DNA of 64,000 bases from positions 838,896 through 902,895 of the forward strand of contig NZ_LN609302.1 in the NCBI RefSeq assembly GCF_001499675.1, read 5' to 3'. The notes under the pieces are model-generated. The model saw nothing but the letters and a program-made list of their open reading frames with translations, ran no database searches and was not told the DNA's origin. Positions 9,536 to 17,888 of the stretch are shown piece by piece; position 1 is the first letter of the stretch; every line of letters begins with the position of its first letter. Made by a program: the position numbers and the translations under genes. This DNA comes from Acetobacter ghanensis. Its GTDB lineage: Bacteria > Pseudomonadota > Alphaproteobacteria > Acetobacterales > Acetobacteraceae.

Positions 9536-10317
9536 AACTGTCGGATGCTCTGCCAGATCATATAGGCGGCAACGGTAAAAATCAGGCTGGCAAAAACGGT
9601 GGTCAAACGGCCTGTGGACCCAGCGAGCGAGCGGGCGGCTCTGGTGCCAACGCTACATCCCACAGCCCCGCCCAGAATAAACAGCCCTGCCAGTTGCCAG
9701 TCCACATAGCCCGAGAGCATATAACTGAATGTGGTGCTGAACCCGAAGGCGGCTACCGCCACCAAGGACGTGCCAACGGCATTGAGGATGGGCATACTGG
9801 TCGAGGCCATAAGCCCCGGCACAATAAGGAAGCCCCCGCCAATGCCAAAAAACCCGGAGAGCATCCCTGTGCCAAATCCGTAGGTCATGACCTTGGGGGC
9901 ATTCTGCCGGTTGCAACTGGCGCCCGGACAGCCCGTATTGTGGCGGCCACGGAGCATAAGAATACCAACCCCGATCATGAGAATGGCGAACAGGAACAGA
10001 AGATGTTTGCCATCCACGGCCTTGCCGAGGGTTGCGCCCAAAAATGCCCCGACCACACCGCAGAGGGCAAAAATACCGGCACACCGCCACTTTACAGTCT
10101 TGTTGCGTGCATGTTGGGCAAGGCCAACCAGTGCATTGACGGCAACAGCCAGCGCGCTTGTCCCAATGGCCACATGCGCGTTGGGCACCCCGACCAGATA
10201 CACCATAAGGGGCACAGCCAGAATGGACCCACCACCCCCAACCAGTCCAAGGGTAAAGCCCACCAGTGCGCCAGAGGCAATTTCCAGCGCGATATGCAGG
10301 AGGTGGGGGGTCAACAT
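9532..10317 (-). CDS. TauE/SafE-family sulfite or sulfonate exporter
   Basis: A 261-residue membrane protein with about seven to eight helices and the glycine-rich segments GFTLGLVGGGGSILAVPL near the N-terminus and GFFGIGGGFLIVPGL in the middle, the duplicated signature of the TauE/SafE family. These proteins export sulfite, sulfoacetate or related anions. It follows the persulfide-dioxygenase-like gene by 38 bases on the same strand, so the two are probably one operon: the first produces sulfite from persulfide and this one removes it. Its stop codon overlaps that of the convergent SulP gene. Confidence 0.87.
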   Translation of the reverse strand: MLTPHLLHIALEIASGALVGFTLGLVGGGGSILAVPLMVYLVGVPNAHVAIGTSALAVAVNALVGLAQHARNKTVKWRCAGIFALCGVVGAFLGATLGKAVDGKHLLFLFAILMIGVGILMLRGRHNTGCPGASCNRQNAPKVMTYGFGTGMLSGFFGIGGGFLIVPGLMASTSMPILNAVGTSLVAVAAFGFSTTFSYMLSGYVDWQLAGLFILGGAVGCSVGTRAARSLAGSTGRLTTVFASLIFTVAAYMIWQSIRQF

Positions 10318-10356
10318 GGCGGCTCCGGGGTTGGGGAAAGCGGGGAGAAGGAAGGC

Positions 10357-11283
10357 TTAGAGGCGATTGACGGGAATTTTGATGTAACTGACCCCGTTAT
10401 CTTCCGGCTCCGGCATGTGGCCGCCACGAATGTTGACCTGCACGGAGGGCATGATCAGGTTGGGCAGACCCAGCGTTGCATCTCGTGAAGTCCGCATGGC
10501 CACAAACGTATCTTCATCAACGCCTTCATGCACATGAATGTTGTGGTCACGCTCTGCGCCAACCGTGGTTTCCCATGCAAATGTGTCCCGTCCTGGGGCT
10601 TTGTAGTCATGGCACAGAAACAGGCGGGTTTCCGGTGGCAGGCTGAGCAGGCGGCGGATTGAACGGTACAACATACGGGCATCACCACCGGGGAAGTCGG
10701 CCCGCGCTGTGCCGTAGTCGGGCATGAACAGCGTGTCTCCAATAAAAGCGGCATCACCGATAACAAAGGCCATGTCTGCCGGGGTGTGGCCGGGCACATG
10801 CAGGGCTATGCAGTTCAGGTTGCCCAGCTTGAATTCTTCGCCATCCTTGAACAGGTGGTTGAACTGGGATCCATCGCGTGGAAATTCTGTGCCAGCGTTA
10901 AAGATTTTTCCAAAAACTTCCTGCACATGCACAATATCAGCGCCAATGCCCAACCGGCCGCCAATCTGTTCCTGCAACCACGGAGCGGCGGAAAGGTGGT
11001 CAGCATGGGCATGTGTTTCCAGCTGCCAGGCCACATGCAAATCCTGCTCACGCACGTAGTCCACAATCTGTTGGGCGGAGGCGTAGCTGGTGCGGCCGGA
11101 GGCGGCTTCGTAGTCCAGCACGCTGTCTATCACCGCGGCTTCTTTTGTGGCCGGGTCATGCACAACATGGCTTGCCGTAAAGGTGGCCGGGTCAAAAAAA
11201 CTTTTTACCACGGGTCGGGTCTGCGGATGACGGAGCATCATCAGAATCTGGGCCGTAGCTTTTGTGATGGCGGTATCCGACAT
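10357..11283 (-). CDS. blh: MBL-fold hydrolase, persulfide dioxygenase-like (Blh/ETHE1 type)
   Basis: A 308-residue metallo-beta-lactamase-fold protein with the metal-binding motif HAHADH at residues 91-96, a further HVPGHTPAD and a late LCHDYK. This arrangement and length fit the Blh/ETHE1-like group that oxidises glutathione persulfide to sulfite using one iron atom. In related bacteria blh is repressed by the sulfide sensor BigR. Here it is divergent from a peroxiredoxin-ArsR pair, and the gene following it encodes a TauE/SafE exporter, which matches the blh operon layout known from Rhizobiales. The function assignment rests on family and context; activity cannot be proven from sequence. 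Confidence 0.85.
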   Translation of the reverse strand: MSDTAITKATAQILMMLRHPQTRPVVKSFFDPATFTASHVVHDPATKEAAVIDSVLDYEAASGRTSYASAQQIVDYVREQDLHVAWQLETHAHADHLSAAPWLQEQIGGRLGIGADIVHVQEVFGKIFNAGTEFPRDGSQFNHLFKDGEEFKLGNLNCIALHVPGHTPADMAFVIGDAAFIGDTLFMPDYGTARADFPGGDARMLYRSIRRLLSLPPETRLFLCHDYKAPGRDTFAWETTVGAERDHNIHVHEGVDEDTFVAMRTSRDATLGLPNLIMPSVQVNIRGGHMPEPEDNGVSYIKIPVNRL

Positions 11284-11328
11284 GGGAGACTCCGATTGTT
11301 TATAACTTACTTTAACAGTGTATATGTA

Positions 11329-11347
11329 GTTTCACTAAATATGAAAC
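11329..11347. promoter_or_regulatory. Candidate operator between blh and peroxiredoxin genes
   Basis: GTTTCA at 11329-11334 is repeated inverted as TGAAAC at 11342-11347 with a 7-base AT-rich spacer, in the 106-base divergent spacer. An ArsR-type dimer encoded by the second gene on the plus side could bind here and control both directions. This is inferred; no consensus was tested. Confidence 0.5.
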
Positions 11348-11389
11348 CATCTTGCGTCAAGATCAGGATTTCGCGTAAAGGAAATTGCC

Positions 11390-12049
11390 ATGAATGATCG
11401 CATAGCAGATGCCTGCCCTTTGGTGCCCCTTTCCGCTTCCCTGAAGATCGGGGACGCAGCCCCTGACTTTACGGCCCGGACCACGCAGGGTGACTTTACA
11501 CTCAGCAGTCTGCGGGGGCGGTGGGTCATTCTGTTTTCGCACCCGGCGGACTTTACGCCTGTCTGCACGAGCGAGTTTATTGCCATTGCACGGGCGGCTC
11601 CCCAGTTCGAGGCCATGGACTGTGCGCTGGTCGGGTTGTCGGTCGATAGTCTGCCTGCGCATCTTGCATGGCTGGAGGCTATTCGTACGCGCTTTGGGGT
11701 GACGATCTCCTTCCCCGTGATCGAGGACCCATCGCTGGCCATAGCCCGTGCTTACGGTATGCTGGATATGGATGCACGGAACAGCGCAACCGTGCGTGCC
11801 GCGTATTTTATTGACCCGCATGGGATTGTGCGGGTGATTACATGGTACCCGGCAACGGTTGGCCGGTCAGTGGCCGAAATGCTGCGTGTGCTCGCCGCTC
11901 TGCAACGGGTCGAGAGAGGGGACGTCATGACCCCGGAAGGGTGGATGCCGGGGGCAGAGGTTGTGCTGCCTGCGGGGCAAACCCATGATGAAGTGATTGA
12001 GGCAGGGCCAGACTGGTTCATGAACATGAAGCCGGATGTAGAGGCATGA
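11390..12049 (+). CDS. 1-Cys peroxiredoxin, AhpC/TSA family
   Basis: A 219-residue peroxiredoxin. The peroxidatic cysteine is residue 59 in HPADFTPVCTSEF, and the long C-terminal extension (ATVGRSVAEMLRVLAALQ and onward) is that of the Prx6/1-Cys class, which reduces peroxides and can also act on persulfides. There is a further Cys at about residue 77 in the MDCALVGLS strand, but no typical resolving cysteine. An AAAGGA site precedes the ATG. The last four bases (ATGA) overlap the start of the ArsR-type regulator, so the two are translationally coupled. Placement opposite the persulfide gene suggests a joint response to sulfide or peroxide stress. Confidence 0.9.
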   Translation: MNDRIADACPLVPLSASLKIGDAAPDFTARTTQGDFTLSSLRGRWVILFSHPADFTPVCTSEFIAIARAAPQFEAMDCALVGLSVDSLPAHLAWLEAIRTRFGVTISFPVIEDPSLAIARAYGMLDMDARNSATVRAAYFIDPHGIVRVITWYPATVGRSVAEMLRVLAALQRVERGDVMTPEGWMPGAEVVLPAGQTHDEVIEAGPDWFMNMKPDVEA

Positions 12050-12471
12050 GTGACCTGTCCGTTGAGGAAGCCCGGCAGCTTGTTGAGCGGATGAAGCTGT
12101 TTGCCCAGCCGCAACGTCTGATGATTCTGGAGGCATTGCTGGAGCGTGGCTCCCTTGCCGTTGGAGAGTTGGAAACCTGCACGGGCATTGGCCAGCCAAC
12201 CCTTAGCCAGCAGCTTGGTGCATTGCGCCGGGCAGAAATTGTTGTGCCGCGTCGTGAATCCCGCACCATTCATTACAGCCTTGCCAGTGAGGAAGAAGCT
12301 CTGCGCGTACGTGCCCTTATTGGCCTGCTGCGGGGGGATAGAGCCGCCCTGCCTGCCCTGCGCGCTGTTTCCGAGCGGTATGCTCTTAATAACCGCACAA
12401 CCGCCCAGCGGGAGGCCGAAGGTGGCGCGCAGTTTGCCTTCATCCGCACGGCCGATACATCCCGCCCGTAA
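12046..12471 (+). CDS. ArsR-family repressor, BigR/SqrR-like
   Basis: A 141-residue winged-helix regulator. Residues 20-90 form the ArsR HTH, including IGQPTLSQQLGALRRAEIV as recognition region. The family position in which BigR and SqrR sense persulfide normally has two cysteines that form a tetrasulfide bridge. Here Cys45 is present in LETCTGIGQ, but it is the only cysteine in the whole protein. Context, opposite blh and next to a peroxiredoxin, strongly suggests control of the sulfur genes, but the sensing chemistry must differ from the two-cysteine model. The C-terminal 30 residues are longer than in minimal ArsR proteins. Start overlaps the previous stop as ATGA. Confidence 0.82.
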   Translation: MSDLSVEEARQLVERMKLFAQPQRLMILEALLERGSLAVGELETCTGIGQPTLSQQLGALRRAEIVVPRRESRTIHYSLASEEEALRVRALIGLLRGDRAALPALRAVSERYALNNRTTAQREAEGGAQFAFIRTADTSRP

Positions 12472-12479
12472 TTGAGCGG

Positions 12480-13058
12480 ATGCGTGCCTCAGACAAACGG
12501 GTGCGGTGTAGCTGGGCAGAAGCCAACAGCCTGCTGAGCGCATACCATGACCGGGAATGGGGGCGACCTGTTACGGATAGCCGGGCCTTGTGGGAAACGT
12601 TGGTGCTCGAAACATTTCAGGCCGGCCTGTCATGGAATACCGTCCTGCAAAAGCGTGAGAGTTTTCGGCGGGTTTTTTACGACTTTGACCCGCACAGAGT
12701 TGCGTGTCTGACACCGGCAGATCAGGAACGGTTAATGCAGGATGCCAGCATTATTCGTTCCCGCTCCAAAATTGCAGCTACGGTCGCCAATGCCAAAGCA
12801 TGGTTGGCCATGCAGGATGCAGGTGAGGATTTTTCCGACTTTGCATGGGGCATGGTGCGCTCTGCTCAGGCGCATGAACGGGGCACAGGGTCGGAACCGC
12901 ATTCCCCCCTTTCTCACACGGTCGCCAAGGCGCTTAAAAGCAGGGGATTCCGCTTTGTTGGCCCGACAACGGCGCAAGCATGGATGCAGGCTGTAGGGAT
13001 GCTGAACGGGCACGAAACAACGTGCTTCTGTTACGGCGGTGTGTCAGTTATCCCCTGA
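12480..13058 (+). CDS. tag: DNA-3-methyladenine glycosylase I
   Basis: A 192-residue base-excision repair enzyme that removes 3-methyladenine from DNA. The zinc-binding residues of the Tag family are conserved: Cys10 in RVRCSW, His23 in AYHDREWG, and His178 and Cys182 in GHETTC near the end. The segment LETFQAGLSW carries the catalytic glutamate. Length is normal. It begins 8 bases beyond the repressor stop and could be co-transcribed with it. Its 3' end overlaps the convergent outer-membrane efflux gene by 28 bases. Confidence 0.95.
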   Translation: MRASDKRVRCSWAEANSLLSAYHDREWGRPVTDSRALWETLVLETFQAGLSWNTVLQKRESFRRVFYDFDPHRVACLTPADQERLMQDASIIRSRSKIAATVANAKAWLAMQDAGEDFSDFAWGMVRSAQAHERGTGSEPHSPLSHTVAKALKSRGFRFVGPTTAQAWMQAVGMLNGHETTCFCYGGVSVIP

Positions 13059-14656
13059 TCGGGCGCATTGTCTATGGCACCGGTGGCAAACCCAAGACTG
13101 GCGGCAGCAATAAGAGCCGCATAATAGGCATCGGACTGGGCCAGTTGTGCGTCCAGTAGCCCACTTTGTGCGAGCGTTGCCGAGGTAATACCCCCAACGC
13201 CGCTACGGTAGGCGGTAAATGCGGCGTTAAAGCTGGTTTGGGCTGCCGTTTCCAGTTTGGTGGCGGCACGATAAGCGCTTAGCCCTGTATGTAGGCCATT
13301 TTCTGCCGCCACAATCTGTTTGGCTGACTCATCCAATGTTTGCTGGAGGGTGACCTGTGTGCTGTCAGCACGGTTTTGCGCCTGCTTCAGCACAGCTGCT
13401 CGCATTCCCCCGTCAAAAATGGGCACGGAAATACCCCCCAGAAAAAGACTGCTAAAATTGTTGGAGGATAGGTTGAGGGTCGGCGATGAATCCGCCCCGG
13501 CACTGGGGATGGAGGAAAGGGCAAGATGCCCGGTTGTGTAAGCCACGTTGCCGGAGACAAAAACCTTTGGCAAAAACTCGGCTTTTGCGGCAGTAACATT
13601 GCTTCGTGCTGCCTTTGCCGCTGCATAGGCAGCAAGCACATCTGGGCGTTGTGATACGGCGGTGCGGATCATGTCGTCCGTCATGCGCATGTCGTTGATG
13701 TTGAGCGGCCGGCCGGATACGTCCTGCGTGTGCAGCCGTGTGGCGGGGGCTATGCCCATGGCGGTCATTAGTTCCAGATAGGTGTTTTCTATGCCGTTCT
13801 GGGCTTGCACAACGCGTAGTTCAGCCTGCGCCGTCATCTGTTGGGCTTGTGTGACATCGACAATTGTGCCCTGTCCCTGCTTTAGGCGGGCTTCGGCTGC
13901 GGTTTGTACGGCACGGGCATTCTGAAGCGCCTGTTCCACCCGTTCTGCACGGGCCACTGCGGCTGCATGTGTGTAAAATGCGAGCGTGACACCATAAATG
14001 ACCTTCTGATGTGCTGCGGTAAACAGAACATTGCTGGCCAGTTGCAGTTGGGAGGCGGCATCAATCATGGCTTCACGTTTGCCAAAGTCAAACAGAAGCC
14101 ACTCCATGTTCAGGGTTTGCACCTCACCATGTCCGTCATTCTGGCCTCTGGGGGTGCCAACGTTGCTGACCACGCCGTTAACAATGTTGCCGACCTGTCC
14201 GCCATTTTCAATATTGACGGAATTGCTGTCATTATGTCGGGTGCCATAACCGCCCACAATGGAGGCCGTAAGGTGCGGCACGTAAGCGGTGCGGGCAATG
14301 CCCACCGTTAGTGCGGCGTCCCGCGCAGCATCCCATGCCCTGCGTGTGCTGGGGTTGCGAGACTGGGCAATATCTATCAGTTCGGGGAGCGAGTATGGGT
14401 GTGACGGGTCTATGCCACTGTCTGCCTGTCGGGGTGTTATGGCGCGGTTGGAGGGGAGCGTATAACCCGGAGGGAGCATAAGCCCGTGACGGCCACCTTT
14501 GCCGGGCAGAAGTTCGCCATTGGCGGCTATGTTCGGCTGCCATGGGGCATCTGGTCGGGCGGGGGCACTGTCCAGCGCCTGCGTGGCGCAGCCTGATAAA
14601 GCCAGCATGAAGGAAGAGGCCGCAAGCAGGACACGGTTCTGTAAGTGGTGTGTCAT
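13031..14656 (-). CDS. TolC/NodT-type outer-membrane efflux lipoprotein
   Basis: A 541-residue outer-membrane channel component. It has a lipoprotein signal with lipobox ending ALSGC (Cys23), then two outer-membrane-efflux-protein repeats rich in alanine and glutamine coiled-coil helices (for example VDVTQAQQMTAQAELRVVQ), which form the periplasmic tunnel in TolC. It is the last gene of a four-gene efflux operon (DUF1656, HlyD, FUSC, TolC) and starts by overlapping the FUSC gene by four bases. It provides the outer-membrane exit for the pump. The substrate is unknown; AaeAB pumps move aromatic carboxylic acids. Confidence 0.9.
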   Translation of the reverse strand: MTHHLQNRVLLAASSFMLALSGCATQALDSAPARPDAPWQPNIAANGELLPGKGGRHGLMLPPGYTLPSNRAITPRQADSGIDPSHPYSLPELIDIAQSRNPSTRRAWDAARDAALTVGIARTAYVPHLTASIVGGYGTRHNDSNSVNIENGGQVGNIVNGVVSNVGTPRGQNDGHGEVQTLNMEWLLFDFGKREAMIDAASQLQLASNVLFTAAHQKVIYGVTLAFYTHAAAVARAERVEQALQNARAVQTAAEARLKQGQGTIVDVTQAQQMTAQAELRVVQAQNGIENTYLELMTAMGIAPATRLHTQDVSGRPLNINDMRMTDDMIRTAVSQRPDVLAAYAAAKAARSNVTAAKAEFLPKVFVSGNVAYTTGHLALSSIPSAGADSSPTLNLSSNNFSSLFLGGISVPIFDGGMRAAVLKQAQNRADSTQVTLQQTLDESAKQIVAAENGLHTGLSAYRAATKLETAAQTSFNAAFTAYRSGVGGITSATLAQSGLLDAQLAQSDAYYAALIAAASLGFATGAIDNAPDQGITDTPP

Positions 14657-16449
14657 GTTAGACTCTGTTCCATATCCTGTATGTGCTGTTGCACGGTGTG
14701 CTGGCGGGAAGGAAGCAGGCTGTCTTCCGCCAGACTGGCGGCCTGCTGTGTGATTGTGGCGTAGGTGGGCAACAGTGGCATATGGGCACGCATATGGGGC
14801 GGTTCGGCTTCTGCTAGCTCCAATGCACGTTCCATGCCAGACAGGTTTTGCTGTATTGCAGCTTCCTGCCGGGTCTGTTGGGCAACACGGGTTATGGCGG
14901 TTTGTTGTTTTAAAGCCGTTAGGAGTGCGCGGCAGCGTTCCGCAATCAGGCCGTACGCGCTGGTAGGCCAGAAGCTGGTAAAGACCGCATAGGTTATGAA
15001 ATTGCCAAGAAGAATGCCAATAATACGGTCACGGGCAGTCGTCATGTCAGTTGTGGGGCCAAACCCCTTGAGGTCGCTTAGAAAAAAGGCAAGGCCAATC
15101 TGGAATCCTGCATAGGCTATGCGTTCATCACCATTTTTGACCCATGATGCAAAAAGAGAAACAACAAAAACCAGAAGCAGAAAAGCTGCAATATTGTTGA
15201 GGTGAGGCATAATGAAAATAATGGAGGCAATGCCAATGCTGCCCCCAACCAGAGCGCCACTAATACGAAGCCTGAGTTTTGTTGTCATTTCTCCCACGGT
15301 TGGTAGGGCGACAATAAAACAGGTGATGATACAGGTATGGATGCCGGGCCAGTCGAGAATGGTGAAGATAAAATAGCTGATCAGAACAGCTGCTGTCCCT
15401 TTAACCGCAAAGCGCACATGTTCGGGGTTACTAAACGCATCGGGTACAAAAAATCCGGATTTTTGCGCAGGGGGCTGCGTGTTTTGAAGCGTGTTTTCAA
15501 CCGGGTCCGTAAATGTGTGCAGGACAATACCAAGCTGCGTAAGAGCCGGAGCATTGGCTGGGGCTGTTAGGTTAAGAACGTCCTCCGGATAACCGTTATG
15601 CGAGAATATTTCCGCCATGGCGCGTAGGGTTTTTGAAAATTCCATGGTTGATGGCTGCGTTTCCCCATGACGGAAGGCCGTATGGGCGAGGGCAAGAGCC
15701 GCCACACTGGAATAGGCTGCCTGCTCCAGATGGGCGAGCTGGTCTTTGTGCAGGACTTTTTCCAGCTTTGCCATTTTTAGCAGTTTGAGCATACCGCTGG
15801 CTCCCTCCCGCAGGGTGGCGTGGGTATAGTCCAGTTGGTTGGTCGTGGGTTGTTCCAGCAATGCAGCGCACAAACGCAGGCGGGCGGCTATTTCTCGCGT
15901 TAGGAGTGTGGCGGGGGACGGGCAGATGAGTGGGCCGCATATGAGCATGACCGCACCGGGAACCAGAATAAACAGATCCGCGTAAAGGAGGGCCCGGGTC
16001 GCAATTTCCCCAATCGGAACTTGGTCTGCTGTAATCAGGGCAAAAATAACAATCAGACCTAGCAGGTAGGCAACAGGTTTGAGCTTGCTGGCTGAGCCCA
16101 GAAAAAAGAAGCTGAAAGACAGTAATATGACCGCTACAACAAGGCTAAGTGGGTGGTCCAATGTGAGGTGGATTAACACAAACAGCAGTAGCAGGATCAT
16201 GATGATCAGCACATTGAGAGCAATGCCTGCCAGCATGTTGGTTGTGCGGTCCTTCTGCCAGACCGCCATGGTGCACAGGGCGGGTACGGCCACATCGGGG
16301 ATTTGCCATATCTCACCAATCAACACCACAATGGTGCAGGCTGCGGCCATGCGCAGGCTATGCCCTCCACGGCCCGGAAGGGGCGCGCGTAACAGCCACC
16401 ATAACCGTGCCAGAGCACCTTCGCCCGTATTAGTCGCAGGCTGCGCCAT
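14653..16449 (-). CDS. FUSC-family inner-membrane efflux pump (AaeB-like)
   Basis: A 598-residue protein with two blocks of hydrophobic helices (about residues 25-180 and 355-500) separated by a large cytoplasmic region, the architecture of the fusaric-acid-resistance/AaeB family. These pumps work with a HlyD-type adaptor to expel aromatic acids. The frame continues 40 codons upstream with no membrane or family content, so I take ATG at 16449 (MAQPATNTGEG), which overlaps the adaptor gene by 20 bases. An acetic acid bacterium exposed to organic acids would have use for such a pump, but the substrate is not shown here. Confidence 0.9.
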   Translation of the reverse strand: MAQPATNTGEGALARLWWLLRAPLPGRGGHSLRMAAACTIVVLIGEIWQIPDVAVPALCTMAVWQKDRTTNMLAGIALNVLIIMILLLLFVLIHLTLDHPLSLVVAVILLSFSFFFLGSASKLKPVAYLLGLIVIFALITADQVPIGEIATRALLYADLFILVPGAVMLICGPLICPSPATLLTREIAARLRLCAALLEQPTTNQLDYTHATLREGASGMLKLLKMAKLEKVLHKDQLAHLEQAAYSSVAALALAHTAFRHGETQPSTMEFSKTLRAMAEIFSHNGYPEDVLNLTAPANAPALTQLGIVLHTFTDPVENTLQNTQPPAQKSGFFVPDAFSNPEHVRFAVKGTAAVLISYFIFTILDWPGIHTCIITCFIVALPTVGEMTTKLRLRISGALVGGSIGIASIIFIMPHLNNIAAFLLLVFVVSLFASWVKNGDERIAYAGFQIGLAFFLSDLKGFGPTTDMTTARDRIIGILLGNFITYAVFTSFWPTSAYGLIAERCRALLTALKQQTAITRVAQQTRQEAAIQQNLSGMERALELAEAEPPHMRAHMPLLPTYATITQQAASLAEDSLLPSRQHTVQQHIQDMEQSLT

Positions 16450-17479
16450 GGCGTATTTCCACTGTGGCCGTGGCTCCAAGCCGTAGCAGTTGCGGGTTGG
16501 TCTGTTCCAGCCTGATCCGGACAGGGAAGCGCTGGGCCACATGCACCCAGTCCATTTGCCGTGGGACAATAGGCAGGCTGCGGCTTAGGCCCGCAGAATC
16601 AGCAGAAAAAACACCCCAGCCAATGCTTTCTACATGCCCGCGTATGGGGGTGTGCCGGTCGATCATGGAGTAAACGGTGGCACAGTCCCCCGGATGAATG
16701 GCGTGTAGCGTGCCCTCACGCATGTTGGCGGTTACAAACCAGCCGTTGTTGACGATAAGCGTAAACAGCACCTGTGATGGAATCAGAATTTCCCCCGGCA
16801 CAACATGCAGGCTGGTGACGTAACCATCCTCCGGGGCGGTAACGGTGGTCTGGCGCAGGGCGTAACGGGCCTGCGCCAGTGTTGCCTCTGCAACCTGCCG
16901 GGCTGCGATGGAACTGTTAAGGTCCCCCACAGCGACCTGTGCCGCATTGGCCTGTAAGCGACTCTGGTCCAGCGTTACGCCAGAATCATGCAGGGCCACC
17001 TGCGCCTGATCGTACTGCTGCAAAGGAATGTATGACCTGCTGGCAAGGGGGCGCAGGCGCTCTACGGTACGGGCGGCCAGTTCGTGGTTGGTTTGGGCTC
17101 GGGTGGTCTGGCTTTTGGCAATTTCGGCATTGGCAGTGGCCACCGCCACCAGTCGCTGTTGCTGCTCGACTCCGGCCTGCGCCAAAGCCAGCCCTCCAAG
17201 AGCCTGTTGTGCGGCCAGATTATAAGGTTCGGGGTCCAGCTGATACAGCACGTCTCCCTTTTTGACCGGCTGGTTGACGTGCACATTTAATGCCTGCAAC
17301 CGCCCACCTACGGTGGAGGCAATGTGCACAACTTCCGCATCTACTGTGGCGCTATCGGAGGAGGGGTAGGATTCGTCTTTCCCCAGAACATAAAAGCCAA
17401 GGGCTGTTGCAGCAGCAATGCAGACTACCGCAACGGCCAGACCAATGGGATTGCGGTTGGAAAGGGATATTTTTTTCAT
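16430..17479 (-). CDS. HlyD-family membrane fusion protein of efflux pump (AaeA-like)
   Basis: A 349-residue periplasmic adaptor. It has one N-terminal membrane anchor (residues 13-32), a lipoyl/biotinyl half motif (VHIASTVGGRLQALNVHVNQ), an alpha-helical hairpin rich in alanine and glutamine, and the second half motif around VTAPEDGYVTSL. This matches the EmrA/AaeA type that joins an inner-membrane pump to a TolC channel. It follows the DUF1656 gene with a 3-base gap and overlaps the FUSC gene, so the complex is encoded as one transcript. Confidence 0.92.
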   Translation of the reverse strand: MKKISLSNRNPIGLAVAVVCIAAATALGFYVLGKDESYPSSDSATVDAEVVHIASTVGGRLQALNVHVNQPVKKGDVLYQLDPEPYNLAAQQALGGLALAQAGVEQQQRLVAVATANAEIAKSQTTRAQTNHELAARTVERLRPLASRSYIPLQQYDQAQVALHDSGVTLDQSRLQANAAQVAVGDLNSSIAARQVAEATLAQARYALRQTTVTAPEDGYVTSLHVVPGEILIPSQVLFTLIVNNGWFVTANMREGTLHAIHPGDCATVYSMIDRHTPIRGHVESIGWGVFSADSAGLSRSLPIVPRQMDWVHVAQRFPVRIRLEQTNPQLLRLGATATVEIRHGAACD

Positions 17480-17482
17480 ACG

Positions 17483-17755
17483 TTACGGCCCGAATGCCAC
17501 AAGCCAGAACAGCAGGGCTGTTATGGTGCCTAGCGAAACATAGGTGAACAGCCGCAGGCGGAGCGCGGCATCAATATCGGTGGCAAGGAACAGAACGCGT
17601 AAGCCTACGGCTACAGCGATGCCCAACATGCCGCAGAGCATCCAACTGGGGAAGTAGGCTCCGGCTAATGGAAAGGAGGGGGCGCCCGTAACCTTGCAGC
17701 CTGCCAGAGATAAAAGCAGAACAGGTGTGGCGTGCAGGAAGGGATGGTAACGCAT
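17483..17755 (-). CDS. DUF1656 small membrane protein (AaeX-like)
   Basis: A 90-residue protein with two membrane segments. The part from about residue 26 (SFPLAGAYFPSWML) to the end has the DUF1656 pattern of AaeX: a short periplasmic FPLAGAYFP segment, then two hydrophobic helices. AaeX always sits before the AaeA/AaeB genes, as here, but its own function is unknown. The first 22 residues are an extra hydrophobic segment ending in LSLAGC that could be a lipoprotein signal, which is unusual for this family; a later start is also possible. It is the promoter-proximal gene of the operon. Confidence 0.75.
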   Translation of the reverse strand: MRYHPFLHATPVLLLSLAGCKVTGAPSFPLAGAYFPSWMLCGMLGIAVAVGLRVLFLATDIDAALRLRLFTYVSLGTITALLFWLVAFGP

Positions 17756-17888
17756 TATGGTGATTAGGACGTGAATAGGTTTTTTGTGTCAAGAAAAAGC
17801 AGCATGGTCGGGATTTATATTCAGGAAACCAGTCAAATTGTGCCAATAAATTCTACGGTGCCGTCCGCTAATGTGGCAGAGGGAAGTA

